Part shown: positions 55,701 to 63,728 of the stretch, piece after piece
Layout of the letters: every line of letters begins with the position of its first letter
Numbering within the stretch: position 1 is the first letter of the stretch
Source: Caryophanales bacterium UBA2753
Lineage (GTDB): Bacteria; Bacillota_I; Bacilli_A; RFN20; CAG-826
Length of the DNA: 64,000 bases
Assembly: GCA_002353275.1 (NCBI GenBank)
Contig: DEJH01000026.1
Coordinates: forward strand, 2,610 to 66,609
Direction: 5' to 3'
Program-made: the position numbers and the translations under genes
Notes under the pieces: generated by a model
What the model saw: the letters and a program-made list of their open reading frames with translations, nothing else
Database searches by the model: none
What the model was told of the DNA's origin: nothing

Positions 55701-56782
55701 TTAGTAAGTATTTCAATTCCCTTACGCAGAATATTTTTAGCTGCGTTTATATCTCGATCATGGACCATTCCACAGTTTGGACAGGTCCATTTTCTTACTC
55801 TTAAATCTTTAGTGAGAGGATTTTGATAAGTACAGTAACTACATAATTGACTACTTGGATAATTAGTAGGAACCTTAACTATAGTGTTACCATACCAACT
55901 AGCCTTATAAATAAGCATAGAAACAAATCTAGACCAACTAGCATCATGAATGCTTCTAGCGAGTTTAGTGTTTCTACTCATATTTTTCACTTTCAGGTCT
56001 TCAATACAAATGATTTGGTTTTCATCAATTATATTTCGAGAAAGTTTATGTAAATAGTCGTTGCGTTGATTTTCTATTTTCTTATGAATTTTAGCAACTT
56101 TAATTCTTTGCTTATTACGGTTTTTACTACCTTTTTTCATAAGAGATAATTTTCTTTGTTCTCTAGAAAGTTTATTTTGCGATTTAGTTAAGTATTTATG
56201 ATTTTTATATTTATTCCCATTTGAGTCAATAATTAACTCTTTAATACCTAAATCTAGCCCAATCGCATTATCTAAAAATTTAATAGATTCAGAATTCTCC
56301 TCAACAAGTAAAGAAATATAATACTTCTCATCCGTAGTCTTACTAACTGTTATAGATTTAATCTCACCTATAAAGTTACGATGTTTCTTTATTCTAATAC
56401 GATGGCATTTAGGAATAGAGATATATCTGTCGTTAGAAGAGAACTTCACACTTCCCTGATTGTTAGTGGTATAGCTCTGATAATTCCTTTTTGATTTATA
56501 TTTAGGAAAACAATTTTGCTTTTTATAAAATAGTTTAAAAGCTGCGTTTCTTGCCAATTGAGCGTTACATAAGGCTAAAGAATCAACTTCTTTTAAAAAT
56601 GGATAATCTTTTTTATATCTAGCGGGAGTAATATTTTCATTTTTACCAGTAGATTTATATATCTCAATCATATCTGAAAGAGACTTATTATAGAAAAACC
56701 TTACACATCCAAAAACTCTAGAGAAATATTCCTTCTGAGCCACATTAGGATAGATGCGAAATTTATAAGCTTTTCTAATCAT
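55625..56782 (-). CDS. tnpB: TnpB RNA-guided nuclease (IS605 OrfB)
   Basis: 385 residues. RuvC residues are all present: aspartate in GLDLGIKELI, glutamate in CIEDLKVKNMSR, and aspartate in DRDINAAKNIL; the zinc finger is CSYCTYQ ... CPNCGMVH. The N-terminal helix-turn-helix-type domain starts with IRKAYKFRIYPN. It cleaves DNA next to a short target motif under RNA guidance, which favours retention of the element. Its last residues are encoded by the right-end hairpin region, so coding and RNA functions overlap. Confidence 0.9.
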   Translation of the reverse strand: MIRKAYKFRIYPNVAQKEYFSRVFGCVRFFYNKSLSDMIEIYKSTGKNENITPARYKKDYPFLKEVDSLALCNAQLARNAAFKLFYKKQNCFPKYKSKRNYQSYTTNNQGSVKFSSNDRYISIPKCHRIRIKKHRNFIGEIKSITVSKTTDEKYYISLLVEENSESIKFLDNAIGLDLGIKELIIDSNGNKYKNHKYLTKSQNKLSREQRKLSLMKKGSKNRNKQRIKVAKIHKKIENQRNDYLHKLSRNIIDENQIICIEDLKVKNMSRNTKLARSIHDASWSRFVSMLIYKASWYGNTIVKVPTNYPSSQLCSYCTYQNPLTKDLRVRKWTCPNCGMVHDRDINAAKNILRKGIEILTKDGTHPDSLFMLGSLESSSKKPPLL

Positions 56783-56814
56783 AAACCTCCTAATTCAAGG
56801 AGCTAGATTAGTTA

Positions 56815-57210
56815 TCATTCTCCTTGAGATTCGATATATTTCTTGATTGTCTCAATATTAGCCCCACCTGTAGAGATAAGGCAGAAAGATTGAGACCAGA
56901 ATGCTTCTTTATATAGTCTAGATCTAATAGAAGGATAATCTTTCTTTATTAGTCTAGAAGAAGCAGACTTATAAGCATTGATGAACTTAGAAATATTAGA
57001 ATTTGGTTCACTACAAAATAAAATGTGAACATGATCCAAATCATGGTTCCATTCTTCAAGAGCAATATTATAATTACCCTCAATACTCCTAAATATCCCT
57101 TTTAACCTTTCAGATATTTCATCATTTATCACTTTTCTTCGGTATTTAACTACCAAGATTAGATGAAAATGAATCGCGAATACTGAATGGTTATTAGTCC
57201 TCAATTCCAC
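56815..57210 (-). CDS. tnpA: IS200/IS605 Y1 transposase TnpA
   Basis: 131 residues, starting at GTG 57210 (TTG 57204 is an alternative). HUH motif HVHILF in the middle and the catalytic tyrosine in IKKYIESQGE are intact; FAIHFHLILVVKYRRKV is the typical start. It has no ribosome site: TATAAT (57222-57217, minus strand) lies 6 bases before the GTG, so its message looks leaderless. The tnpB gene follows 32 bases after its stop. Confidence 0.88.
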   Translation of the reverse strand: MELRTNNHSVFAIHFHLILVVKYRRKVINDEISERLKGIFRSIEGNYNIALEEWNHDLDHVHILFCSEPNSNISKFINAYKSASSRLIKKDYPSIRSRLYKEAFWSQSFCLISTGGANIETIKKYIESQGE

Positions 57211-57301
57211 ATTAATATTATATCATTATTTATAATTATATAAAAGGATAGAATAACTATTTTTGTACTTATTACGACTGAATGTAATAATTGCAATTCA
57301 T

Positions 57302-57358
57302 CCCCCACCTGTAGAGGTATCCATCAATTTAGCAAATTGCTGTGGGGGACTTCTTGCT
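57302..57358 (-). repeat. Second right-end-like sequence of the IS605 type
   Basis: CCCCCAC (57302-57308) and GTGGGGG (57342-57348) pair, followed on the plus strand by ACTTCTTGCT (57349-57358). The element's own right end has GTGGGGGCTTCTTGCT at 55633-55648, the same orientation with one base less. It is either part of the left end or the scar of another copy. Confidence 0.65.
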
Positions 57359-57384
57359 TGAATATGTTAAAATCTTAATTTATT

Positions 57385-57413
57385 AGAGGGACTTGTTCCC
57401 TCTTTTAATTTTT
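57385..57413 (+). terminator. Terminator, probably of preT-preA, displaced by the IS
   Basis: Arms AGAGGGA (57385-57391) and TCCCTCT (57397-57403), then TTTAATTTTT. No plus-strand gene ends nearby except preA, 1.8 kb upstream across the insertion. Confidence 0.65.
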
Positions 57414-57415
57414 AC

Positions 57416-57445
57416 TTACATGGCATGTATGTGTTCATATATAAT
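57416..57445 (+). promoter_or_regulatory. Promoter before the unknown 290-residue gene
   Basis: TTACAT (57416-57421), 18-base spacer, TATAAT (57440-57445). Confidence 0.6.
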
Positions 57446-57455
57446 GCGTGTATAA

Positions 57456-57629
57456 GAAATTAGTCAAAAAGCTTTTTCTCATATCAAATATCTAAAATCG
57501 GAAAAGGTTAGCCATAGCGATCAATACTTTGCTTTTAGGAATAAATCCAAAATTGAATACTTGAAACTAAAAAAAGAAGATAATGTTGTAAATACATTTA
57601 TTAGGGATTTAATGAGGAAGAAAAAATGA
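57456..57629 (+). pseudogene. Small open frame coupled to the next gene; start missing or frameshifted
   Basis: An open frame of 57 codons (…KYLKSEKVSHSDQ…, ending IRDLMRKKK) without an ATG/GTG/TTG near its beginning. Its TGA stop overlaps the next ATG (ATGA at 57626-57629), the usual sign of translational coupling. A promoter ends at 57445, so a protein start is expected near 57450; a GTG at 57448 is open in another frame up to 57495. A one-base change in the T run near 57474 would join them. It may be a broken or misassembled small gene. The peptide is Lys-rich and helical; no family recognised. Confidence 0.4.
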
Positions 57630-58498
57630 TTAGTTTTGTTGATGTTGAATTATTGAAAAAGAAGTTTGCTACTTTATTATCGAAATTATATTTTGGTGCT
57701 TCGATTGGTTTAGAAAACATTTCAGAAAAAATCATCGATTCAGATTATTTTCTTTGTTTTGAATTCAATAACATAGAGAAATTTATGTCCCAGAATTATG
57801 AAGATATTTGTTATGAACTTTTTGGCTGCAGATTCAATAAAGATGTAAATGATATTGGACCTATTTATTGGTCTGGAATTCAGTACATGAACATCATGCT
57901 TAATTGTGATATTCCTTTAAAAACTATCTTCTTACTTTGTCCACTTCAAGAAATGGTTACATATTTTGATGTTTATCACGAGATGAATGAGAGCAAGATG
58001 ATTGAAAGGTTTATGGAAATTATTAAAGATAAATCGATTCTTAAAGAGTTGCGTAAAAGAGTGCGTCTCTCTAATCGACAGATTTATGATTTGACTAATA
58101 TTGATGAAAACACACTACGATATTTAGAAATAAATCACCATCTTTTTAGGACTGCTGAATGGAAAATTCTTCGTTTAACTTGTGCGTTAAACGCCGATGA
58201 TTCTTTTTTCAGAAGACATAGTTTTTTCCTTCCTTTATCTCCATATTTATTTTCGAATCACGAATTCCTTACTTTGCTATCAAAGAAAATTTCTAAGATA
58301 TATTTAAACGAGGAAATTGATAATATTCCAATTGATTTTTCCAAAGGAAAAGGCGACACATATCTCTACATAAATTCACCATCATTATTACTTTACAAAA
58401 ATCGAAAATATGAAGTTGAAGATTTTGTTTTACATTTCATTTTTGCCTCTTCAATTAGAGAGTTATTAAGTAGCAATAAAAATAATCTATTGTTCTAA
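57626..58498 (+). CDS. Unknown protein with a central helix-turn-helix-like segment
   Basis: 290 residues; ATG behind GAGGA at 57613-57617. Not recognised. The N-terminal ~125 residues are mixed a/b with aromatic-rich segments (DYFLCFEF, GPIYWSG); a central region (~140-180, VRLSNRQIYDLTNIDENTLRYLE) reads like a helix-turn-helix; the rest is b/a with no signal peptide or membrane helix. Base composition is more AT-rich than the housekeeping genes and codon choice is looser, fitting an accessory gene. It overlaps a small upstream frame and lies beside an IS. A regulator or toxin-antitoxin/defence-type pair is possible but unproven. Confidence 0.65.
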   Translation: MISFVDVELLKKKFATLLSKLYFGASIGLENISEKIIDSDYFLCFEFNNIEKFMSQNYEDICYELFGCRFNKDVNDIGPIYWSGIQYMNIMLNCDIPLKTIFLLCPLQEMVTYFDVYHEMNESKMIERFMEIIKDKSILKELRKRVRLSNRQIYDLTNIDENTLRYLEINHHLFRTAEWKILRLTCALNADDSFFRRHSFFLPLSPYLFSNHEFLTLLSKKISKIYLNEEIDNIPIDFSKGKGDTYLYINSPSLLLYKNRKYEVEDFVLHFIFASSIRELLSSNKNNLLF

Positions 58499-58545
58499 TC
58501 TTTTGTTTTTTCTTCATAGAACTTTTTTCGATTTCGCTTTTTGTA

Positions 58546-58574
58546 TTGATATGAAAATACATATCAAATAAAAT
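58546..58574 (+). promoter_or_regulatory. Hydrogenase operon promoter with operator-like palindrome
   Basis: TTGATA (58546-58551), 17-base spacer, TAAAAT (58569-58574). A perfect 8-base inverted repeat TTGATATG (58546-58553) / CATATCAA (58560-58567) covers the -35 and spacer. Confidence 0.7.
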
Positions 58575-58586
58575 ATATTCGTTTAA

Positions 58587-58604
58587 CTATTACTTTTGTA
58601 ATAG
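58587..58604 (+). promoter_or_regulatory. Leader hairpin before hydC
   Basis: Perfect arms CTATTAC (58587-58593) and GTAATAG (58598-58604), TTTT loop, six bases before the GGAGG ribosome site (58610-58614). Confidence 0.55.
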
Positions 58605-58619
58605 AAAATGGAGGTAATT

Positions 58620-59105
58620 ATGGCGCATTTACAACAGCACGCTGTTGAACAAATCACAGAGATTTGTAACCGTTATAAAAATGAAGGAACACCATTAATG
58701 ATGATTCTTTCTGATATCCAAAAAGAATACGGTTATATTCCTCTAGAAGTTCAAGAATTAGTGTCTTCATTAACTGGCATCCCTACTAGTGAAATTTATG
58801 GAGTTGTGACTTTCTACTCCTTTTTCTCACTCACACCAAAAGGTAAATATGTTATTGGTGTTTGTTTAGGTACTGCTTGTTATGTTAAGGGTTCTCAATT
58901 AGTGTTAGACAAATTTGAAGAACTATTACACATCAAACCAGGAGAAACTACCGAAGATGGTTTATTTACCTTAGACGCTCTTAGATGCGTTGGAGCTTGT
59001 GCAATCGCTCCAGCGGTTAGCATCAATGGAAAAGTTCATCCAATGGTTAAAGTCGGAGACGTTGAAGGAATTATTAACGAACTCAGAAGTAAGGAGGCTA
59101 AATAA
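58620..59105 (+). CDS. hydC: NAD-linked [FeFe] hydrogenase subunit HydC (NuoE-like)
   Basis: 161 residues from ATG 58620, placed by GGAGG at 58610-58614. The thioredoxin-like 2Fe-2S domain has VCLGTACYVKG and ALRCVGACAIAP (four cysteines). The N-terminal helical part with IQKEYGYIP is typical of NuoE/HndA. Works with HydB and HydA in the trimeric enzyme. Three genes follow each other with small gaps. Confidence 0.9.
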   Translation: MAHLQQHAVEQITEICNRYKNEGTPLMMILSDIQKEYGYIPLEVQELVSSLTGIPTSEIYGVVTFYSFFSLTPKGKYVIGVCLGTACYVKGSQLVLDKFEELLHIKPGETTEDGLFTLDALRCVGACAIAPAVSINGKVHPMVKVGDVEGIINELRSKEAK

Positions 59106-59107
59106 TC

Positions 59108-61012
59108 ATGATTAAGATTAAAAGTAGTGAAGAATTAATTTCTACACATGAAAAATTAGCGTCCTGTCTCGATAAGAAATTCCACTGCGAAGACGGAAAA
59201 CGCGCAATCGTTGTTTGTGGTGGTACAGGATGTTTATCTTCTGATAGTGCAGACTTATTAGAAAGATTACAAACCTTAATTAAAGAAAAAGGTCTTGAAG
59301 ATAGAGTGACTGCTAACATCGTTGGCTGTTTCGGATTCTGTTCTCAAGGACCATTTGTCAAAATCTTCCCTGAAGAAACCTTATACACCAAAGTCAAAGT
59401 TTCTGACGCTGAAGAAATCATTGAAAAAGATATCATTGGGGGAGAAGTTGTTGAAAGATTACTCTTCGTTGATCCACAAACCAAAAATAGAGTGGCTCGC
59501 CAACATGAAATCAATTTCTACAAATTACAAAAAAGAGATATCGCTTTAAAGGGTAATGCTGAAATTAACCCAGAAGATATCAATGAAGCTATCGGACAAG
59601 GAGCTTTCTTAGCGCTTAATAGAGCTCTTCATATGTCTAGACAAGAAGTAATTACCGAAGTATTAAATAGCGGACTTCGTGGACGTGGTGGCGCTGGCTT
59701 CCCAACTGGAAGAAAGTGGCAATTCGCTTACGATGTTGAGTCTGAAGATAAATATGTTGTTTGTAACGGCGATGAAGGTGACCCAGGCGCATTCATGGAT
59801 CGTTCCATTATTGAAGGTAACCCAATTAATGTTATCGAAGGTATGATGATTGAAGCTTACGCTATCGGGGCGAAAAATGGTTACTTCTATATTCGTGCAG
59901 AATACCCAATCGCAGTTAATAGATTAAAAAATGCAATCAAACAATGCGAAGAGATGGGTTTATTAGGTGATAACATCTTAGGAACCGATTTCTCATTCCG
60001 TTGCCACATTCGACTTGGCGCTGGTGCCTTCGTTTGTGGAGAAGAAACTGCATTATTAAATTCCATTGAAGGACAACGTGGTATGCCACGTCCTCGTCCT
60101 CCTTTCCCAGCTGTTAAAGGCTTATGGGGAAAACCATCAGTTATCAATAACGTTGAAACCCTCGCTAACGTTCCATATATTCTCCTTCATGGAGCTGCAG
60201 CGTATGCTGCAATTGGAACTGAAAAGAGTAAAGGAACTAAAGTCTTCGCTCTTGGAGGTAAAGTTAATAACGTTGGTTTAGTGGAAGTCCCAATGGGAAT
60301 TACATTAAGACAATTAATCTTTGATATTGGTGGAGGAATTCCAAATGGCAAGAAATTTAAAGCCATTCAAACCGGAGGTCCTTCTGGAGGATGTTTAACT
60401 GAAAAAGATTTAGACACTCCAATCGATTACGATAACTTAATCGCTGCTGGCTCAATGATGGGTAGTGGTGGCGCTATCGTTATGGATGAAGATAACTGTA
60501 TGGTGGACGTCGCTAAATTCTATATGACATTTATTTGTGACGAAAGCTGTGGTAAATGTTCTCCTTGTAGAATCGGAACCAAACGTTGCCTTGAAATCTT
60601 AACTAAGATCACTGATGGTAAAGGAACAATGCAAGATCTTGAAGAACTCAAGAGTCTCGCTAATGTGATTAAGAGCAATTCCTTATGTGGTTTAGGACAA
60701 ACCGCTCCTAACCCAATCCTTTCAACAATGAATGCTTTCTATGATGAATATCTCGCTCATATCGTTGATAAGAAATGTCCTGCTCATGTCTGTAAGAGCT
60801 TAATGCAATATAAGATTCTTCCAGAAAAATGTGTTGGTTGTGGAATGTGCGCTCGTAACTGTCCTGCTAACACCATCCATAAAACTGATAAAGTTCCAGT
60901 TGGTCGACCAGCAACATTACCTCTTAGGGTTCATGAAATTGATCCAACCAACTGTGTAAAATGTGGATTATGTGCATCTAACTGTAAGTTTGGTGCAGTC
61001 ATTAAGGATTAA
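59108..61012 (+). CDS. hydB: NAD-linked [FeFe] hydrogenase subunit HydB (NuoF-like)
   Basis: 634 residues: N-terminal thioredoxin-like 2Fe-2S domain (VVCGGTGCLSSD, VGCFGFCSQGP), FMN/NADH domain (GRGGAGFPTGRKW, NGDEGDPGAFMDRS, EETALLNSIEG), the CGKCSPCRIGTKR iron-sulfur site and two C-terminal ferredoxin motifs (CVGCGMCARNCP, CVKCGLCASNCK). This is the diaphorase subunit; in relatives it can be electron-bifurcating with ferredoxin. Ribosome site AAGGAGG. Confidence 0.93.
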   Translation: MIKIKSSEELISTHEKLASCLDKKFHCEDGKRAIVVCGGTGCLSSDSADLLERLQTLIKEKGLEDRVTANIVGCFGFCSQGPFVKIFPEETLYTKVKVSDAEEIIEKDIIGGEVVERLLFVDPQTKNRVARQHEINFYKLQKRDIALKGNAEINPEDINEAIGQGAFLALNRALHMSRQEVITEVLNSGLRGRGGAGFPTGRKWQFAYDVESEDKYVVCNGDEGDPGAFMDRSIIEGNPINVIEGMMIEAYAIGAKNGYFYIRAEYPIAVNRLKNAIKQCEEMGLLGDNILGTDFSFRCHIRLGAGAFVCGEETALLNSIEGQRGMPRPRPPFPAVKGLWGKPSVINNVETLANVPYILLHGAAAYAAIGTEKSKGTKVFALGGKVNNVGLVEVPMGITLRQLIFDIGGGIPNGKKFKAIQTGGPSGGCLTEKDLDTPIDYDNLIAAGSMMGSGGAIVMDEDNCMVDVAKFYMTFICDESCGKCSPCRIGTKRCLEILTKITDGKGTMQDLEELKSLANVIKSNSLCGLGQTAPNPILSTMNAFYDEYLAHIVDKKCPAHVCKSLMQYKILPEKCVGCGMCARNCPANTIHKTDKVPVGRPATLPLRVHEIDPTNCVKCGLCASNCKFGAVIKD

Positions 61013-61025
61013 GGAGGAAATAACA

Positions 61026-62786
61026 ATGGGATTAGTTAATATCAAAATTGATGGCCAAGCTTATCAAGTTGAAAGTGGATTAACCATCTTAGAAGCCGCC
61101 AAAAAATGCGGATTCAATATTCCTTCTTTATGTGCTTTCAATAATGGCAAATGCTCAAGAGCGTCTTGTAGAGTGTGCCTAGTTGAAGTTAAAGGCGCTA
61201 GAGGTTTAGTTGCTTCTTGTGTCTATCCTGTAAGTGAAGGAATGGAAATCACTATCTCTTCTCCTAAAGCAATTGAAGCGAGAAGAGCAAGTGTTGAACT
61301 CATTCTCTCAAATCACCATAAAAACTGTTTACAATGTGAGAAAAATGGACATTGTGAACTTCTTGAAGTTTCAAAAATGGTTGGAGCAAGAGACAATATG
61401 TATGTCGGAGAACAAACTCCTGCGACATTAGATGAACTCGCTCCTGGAATTATTAGAGATACATCAAAATGTATTTTATGTGGCAGATGTATTGAAAGAT
61501 GTAAAGAAGCTCAAGGAATTTCCATCTTAGGATTTGAAAATCGTGGATTTAAAACCATCGTCTCCCCAGTTGGAAATCGTAGCTTTGCTAATTCACCATG
61601 TTTACAGTGTGGACAATGTGTTAACGTCTGTCCTACTGGCGCTTTAATGGAACATAGCGAAATCGCTAAAGTTGACGAAGCGTTTAGAAGCGGAAAGAAA
61701 GTGATTGTTCAAACCGCTCCTGCTGTCAGAGCCGCTATCGCTGAAGAATTCGGTGAAAAGATTGGTACTCCAGGAACTGGTAAGATGGTTGCTGCTCTTC
61801 ATAGATTAGGATTCTATCGTGTATTTGACACTAACTTCGGTGCTGATTTAACAATCATGGAAGAAGCTAATGAATTACTCGAAAGAATTAAAAATAAGGG
61901 AGTTCTTCCACAAATTACATCTTGTTCTCCAGGATGGATTAATTATATGGAATATTTCTATCCAGAAGTGATTCCAAATGTCTCAACCTGTAAATCACCA
62001 CACATGATGGTGGGTGCGATTATTAAATCATATTTCGCTAAGGTGCATGAACTTGATCCAAAAGATATCTTTGTGGTTTCAATTATGCCTTGTACCGCTA
62101 AAAAATATGAGAGACAAAGAAAAGAAATGCCAGATGATGTCGATGCTGTTCTTACAACTAGAGAACTTGCTAAGATGATTAAAAGAAGTGGCATAAATTG
62201 GGCTAGACTTCCAGAAGAAGAATTCGACCAAGATTTACTTGGTGAATATAGTGGTGCTGGAGTTATCTTCGGTGTTACTGGTGGAGTTATGGAAGCAGCC
62301 TTAAGAACCGCATATTTCTGGTTAACTGGTGAAGAACACGCTTTAATTGACTTCAAAGCTGTAAGAGGCCTTGAAGGGGTTAAAGAAGCAACCTTAGATA
62401 TTAAAGGTACAGAAGTTAAGGTCGCTGTCACTAGTGGAATGAAAAACGCTAAGAAACTTCTTGACGAAGTTAAAGAAGGTAAATCTCCATATGCCTTTAT
62501 CGAGATTATGTGTTGTCCAGGTGGCTGTATTAATGGTGGTGGTCAACCATACGTTAAGCCAATGTTCTTACCAAATGAAGATGACGATATCTTAGAAACA
62601 TATAGAGCAAAACGTGCAAGTGTCCTCTATAGTGAAGATGTTAGACAATCTGTCAGACAATCTCATAACAACCCTGATATCCAAAAACTTTATAAAGATT
62701 TCCTTGGTAAACCAGGAAGCGAACTCGCTGAAGAATTGTTACATACCTCTTACAATAGTCATCGTGAGAAGTATCCTAATAAATAA
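61026..62786 (+). CDS. hydA: [FeFe] hydrogenase catalytic subunit HydA
   Basis: 586 residues from ATG 61026 behind AAGGAGG. N-terminal 2Fe-2S (FNNGKCSRASCRVC), His-ligated cluster (HHKNCLQCEKNGHC), two [4Fe-4S] sites (CILCGRCIERC, CLQCGQCVNVCP), then H-cluster motifs TSCSPGW, MPCTAKKYE and MCCPGGCINGGGQP, and a small-subunit-like C terminus. The first motif has serine at the second cysteine place of TSCCPxW; I believe this is seen in other NAD-linked forms but cannot confirm it. Produces or takes up H2 in the cytosol. The maturases HydEFG are not in the window. Confidence 0.93.
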   Translation: MGLVNIKIDGQAYQVESGLTILEAAKKCGFNIPSLCAFNNGKCSRASCRVCLVEVKGARGLVASCVYPVSEGMEITISSPKAIEARRASVELILSNHHKNCLQCEKNGHCELLEVSKMVGARDNMYVGEQTPATLDELAPGIIRDTSKCILCGRCIERCKEAQGISILGFENRGFKTIVSPVGNRSFANSPCLQCGQCVNVCPTGALMEHSEIAKVDEAFRSGKKVIVQTAPAVRAAIAEEFGEKIGTPGTGKMVAALHRLGFYRVFDTNFGADLTIMEEANELLERIKNKGVLPQITSCSPGWINYMEYFYPEVIPNVSTCKSPHMMVGAIIKSYFAKVHELDPKDIFVVSIMPCTAKKYERQRKEMPDDVDAVLTTRELAKMIKRSGINWARLPEEEFDQDLLGEYSGAGVIFGVTGGVMEAALRTAYFWLTGEEHALIDFKAVRGLEGVKEATLDIKGTEVKVAVTSGMKNAKKLLDEVKEGKSPYAFIEIMCCPGGCINGGGQPYVKPMFLPNEDDDILETYRAKRASVLYSEDVRQSVRQSHNNPDIQKLYKDFLGKPGSELAEELLHTSYNSHREKYPNK

Positions 62787-62807
62787 CAATTATTATTTAT
62801 AATAATA

Positions 62808-62838
62808 ACCAGTCATTAATTTGACTGGTTTTTTTATT
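62808..62838 (+). terminator. Terminator of hydCBA
   Basis: Arms AACCAGTCA (62808-62816) and TGACTGGTT (62823-62831), then a T run. Confidence 0.9.
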
Positions 62839-62850
62839 TTATAAAAAGGT

Positions 62851-62907
62851 TGCTTTTATATTTTTAAAGGCGCTAATAGTCTCTCACACTCTAAAAGAGT
62901 TGTGAGA
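62851..62907 (+). promoter_or_regulatory. Promoter and hairpin/operator before the secreted 239-residue protein
   Basis: TTGCTT (62851-62856), 18-base spacer, TAATAG (62875-62880). Immediately downstream is an inverted repeat TCTCACA (62882-62888) / TGTGAGA (62901-62907) with inner CTCT/AGAG pairs, at the expected transcription start. Confidence 0.5.
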
Positions 62908-62923
62908 TAGAAAGAAAAACAAC

Positions 62924-63643
62924 ATGAACAATAAAACTAAAAAAATCTTAGGATTATCGTTATTAACAACAACAGCGATCACAATGGTTTGTGCTCTTGC
63001 ACCTAATCCGCTTGAGATTAGCACTCGATTATTCGCCTCGAATAACAAACAAACCTATAGTTATGTCAAAACTGACTTCTCAATAAGTGAAAGTGGATTC
63101 CCTTTTATTCCTTCCGATGATCGTAAATATTTCGGATATTCACCAATGGAGTTTACTGAAGAAAGTGGAATCTTTGTTTCTGATGTTGGAGATCCAAGTG
63201 ATATTGATGAAACTACAACAGGAATTGGCTGGTCAACTGGTGATACTGCTAATGGCTGCAAAGTTACTCGTGAAGGAAATTTCTTCTCATTAGAAACCGT
63301 TACTCCTTCACCTTATAAACCATCGGATGCTAATCGTGAGCTTGGAGTAAATATCAAAATAGATGTAAAAGGAGATAGAGAAATCTTATTAACTGATAAC
63401 ACTTATTACTTATTTGATTTATATTACGTTGCTCAAATTGTTGATGAAGAAGTAATCGTTAAAAGAGAAATGAAAATTACTCCTGAATATTATTATTCTG
63501 ATTATTCTTCAGTCTTCTTCTCATTAGATACTTTCAAAGGTGATTACACTTGGGAAACTGAGGAATATGGAAGAATTCTATCCTGTGGAGTATATAAAGT
63601 CACATTAAAAGAGATATCAATTGAATATAGCTGTTCTAAATAA
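62924..63643 (+). CDS. Secreted protein of unknown function
   Basis: 239 residues. A signal peptide is clear (KTKK, then a hydrophobic stretch to ~30, cleavage probably near FAS). The mature part is Ser/Thr/Asp/Tyr-rich and b-strand-like (GFPFIPSDDRKYFGYSP, YYLFDLYYVAQI), without catalytic motifs I recognise. No membrane anchor at the C terminus. Weak ribosome site. It precedes a second secreted gene and has its own terminator. Confidence 0.7.
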   Translation: MNNKTKKILGLSLLTTTAITMVCALAPNPLEISTRLFASNNKQTYSYVKTDFSISESGFPFIPSDDRKYFGYSPMEFTEESGIFVSDVGDPSDIDETTTGIGWSTGDTANGCKVTREGNFFSLETVTPSPYKPSDANRELGVNIKIDVKGDREILLTDNTYYLFDLYYVAQIVDEEVIVKREMKITPEYYYSDYSSVFFSLDTFKGDYTWETEEYGRILSCGVYKVTLKEISIEYSCSK

Positions 63644-63646
63644 TTA

Positions 63647-63669
63647 AAGTCGATTAGTCGACTTTTTTA
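63647..63669 (+). terminator. Terminator after the secreted 239-residue protein
   Basis: Arms AAGTCGA (63647-63653) and TCGACTT (63658-63664), TTAG loop, followed by T's. Confidence 0.85.
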
Positions 63670-63673
63670 TTTA

Positions 63674-63702
63674 TTGTTTATAATATTTATCTAAACTATA
63701 AT
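63674..63702 (+). promoter_or_regulatory. Promoter of the right-edge gene
   Basis: TTGTTT (63674-63679), 17-base spacer, TATAAT (63697-63702). Confidence 0.65.
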
Positions 63703-63728
63703 CATAATTGTCTTTGAGGTTACAAGTT

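Larger units (their letters stand above)
55604..57360 (-). mobile_element. IS200/IS605-family insertion sequence (tnpA + tnpB)
   Basis: Both genes are on the minus strand, tnpA upstream of tnpB. The right end after tnpB carries a subterminal hairpin (CCACCGCTT 55617-55625 / AAGTGGGGG 55631-55639). Inside the left side is a small hairpin (ATTAC/GTAAT near 57270-57288). Exact ends are uncertain because a second right-end-like sequence lies at 57302-57358. Both proteins look intact. Such elements move by single-strand peel-and-paste and make no target duplication. Confidence 0.8.

Noticed and set aside
58546..58567. Rex or FNR binding site
   Set aside because: The half sites TTGATATG/CATATCAA and 6-base centre do not match the Rex or FNR consensus spacing; kept only as an unnamed operator.
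61958..62431. 157-residue minus-strand open frame inside hydA
   Set aside because: Antisense to conserved H-cluster coding sequence, low-complexity Ser/Thr composition, no ribosome site.
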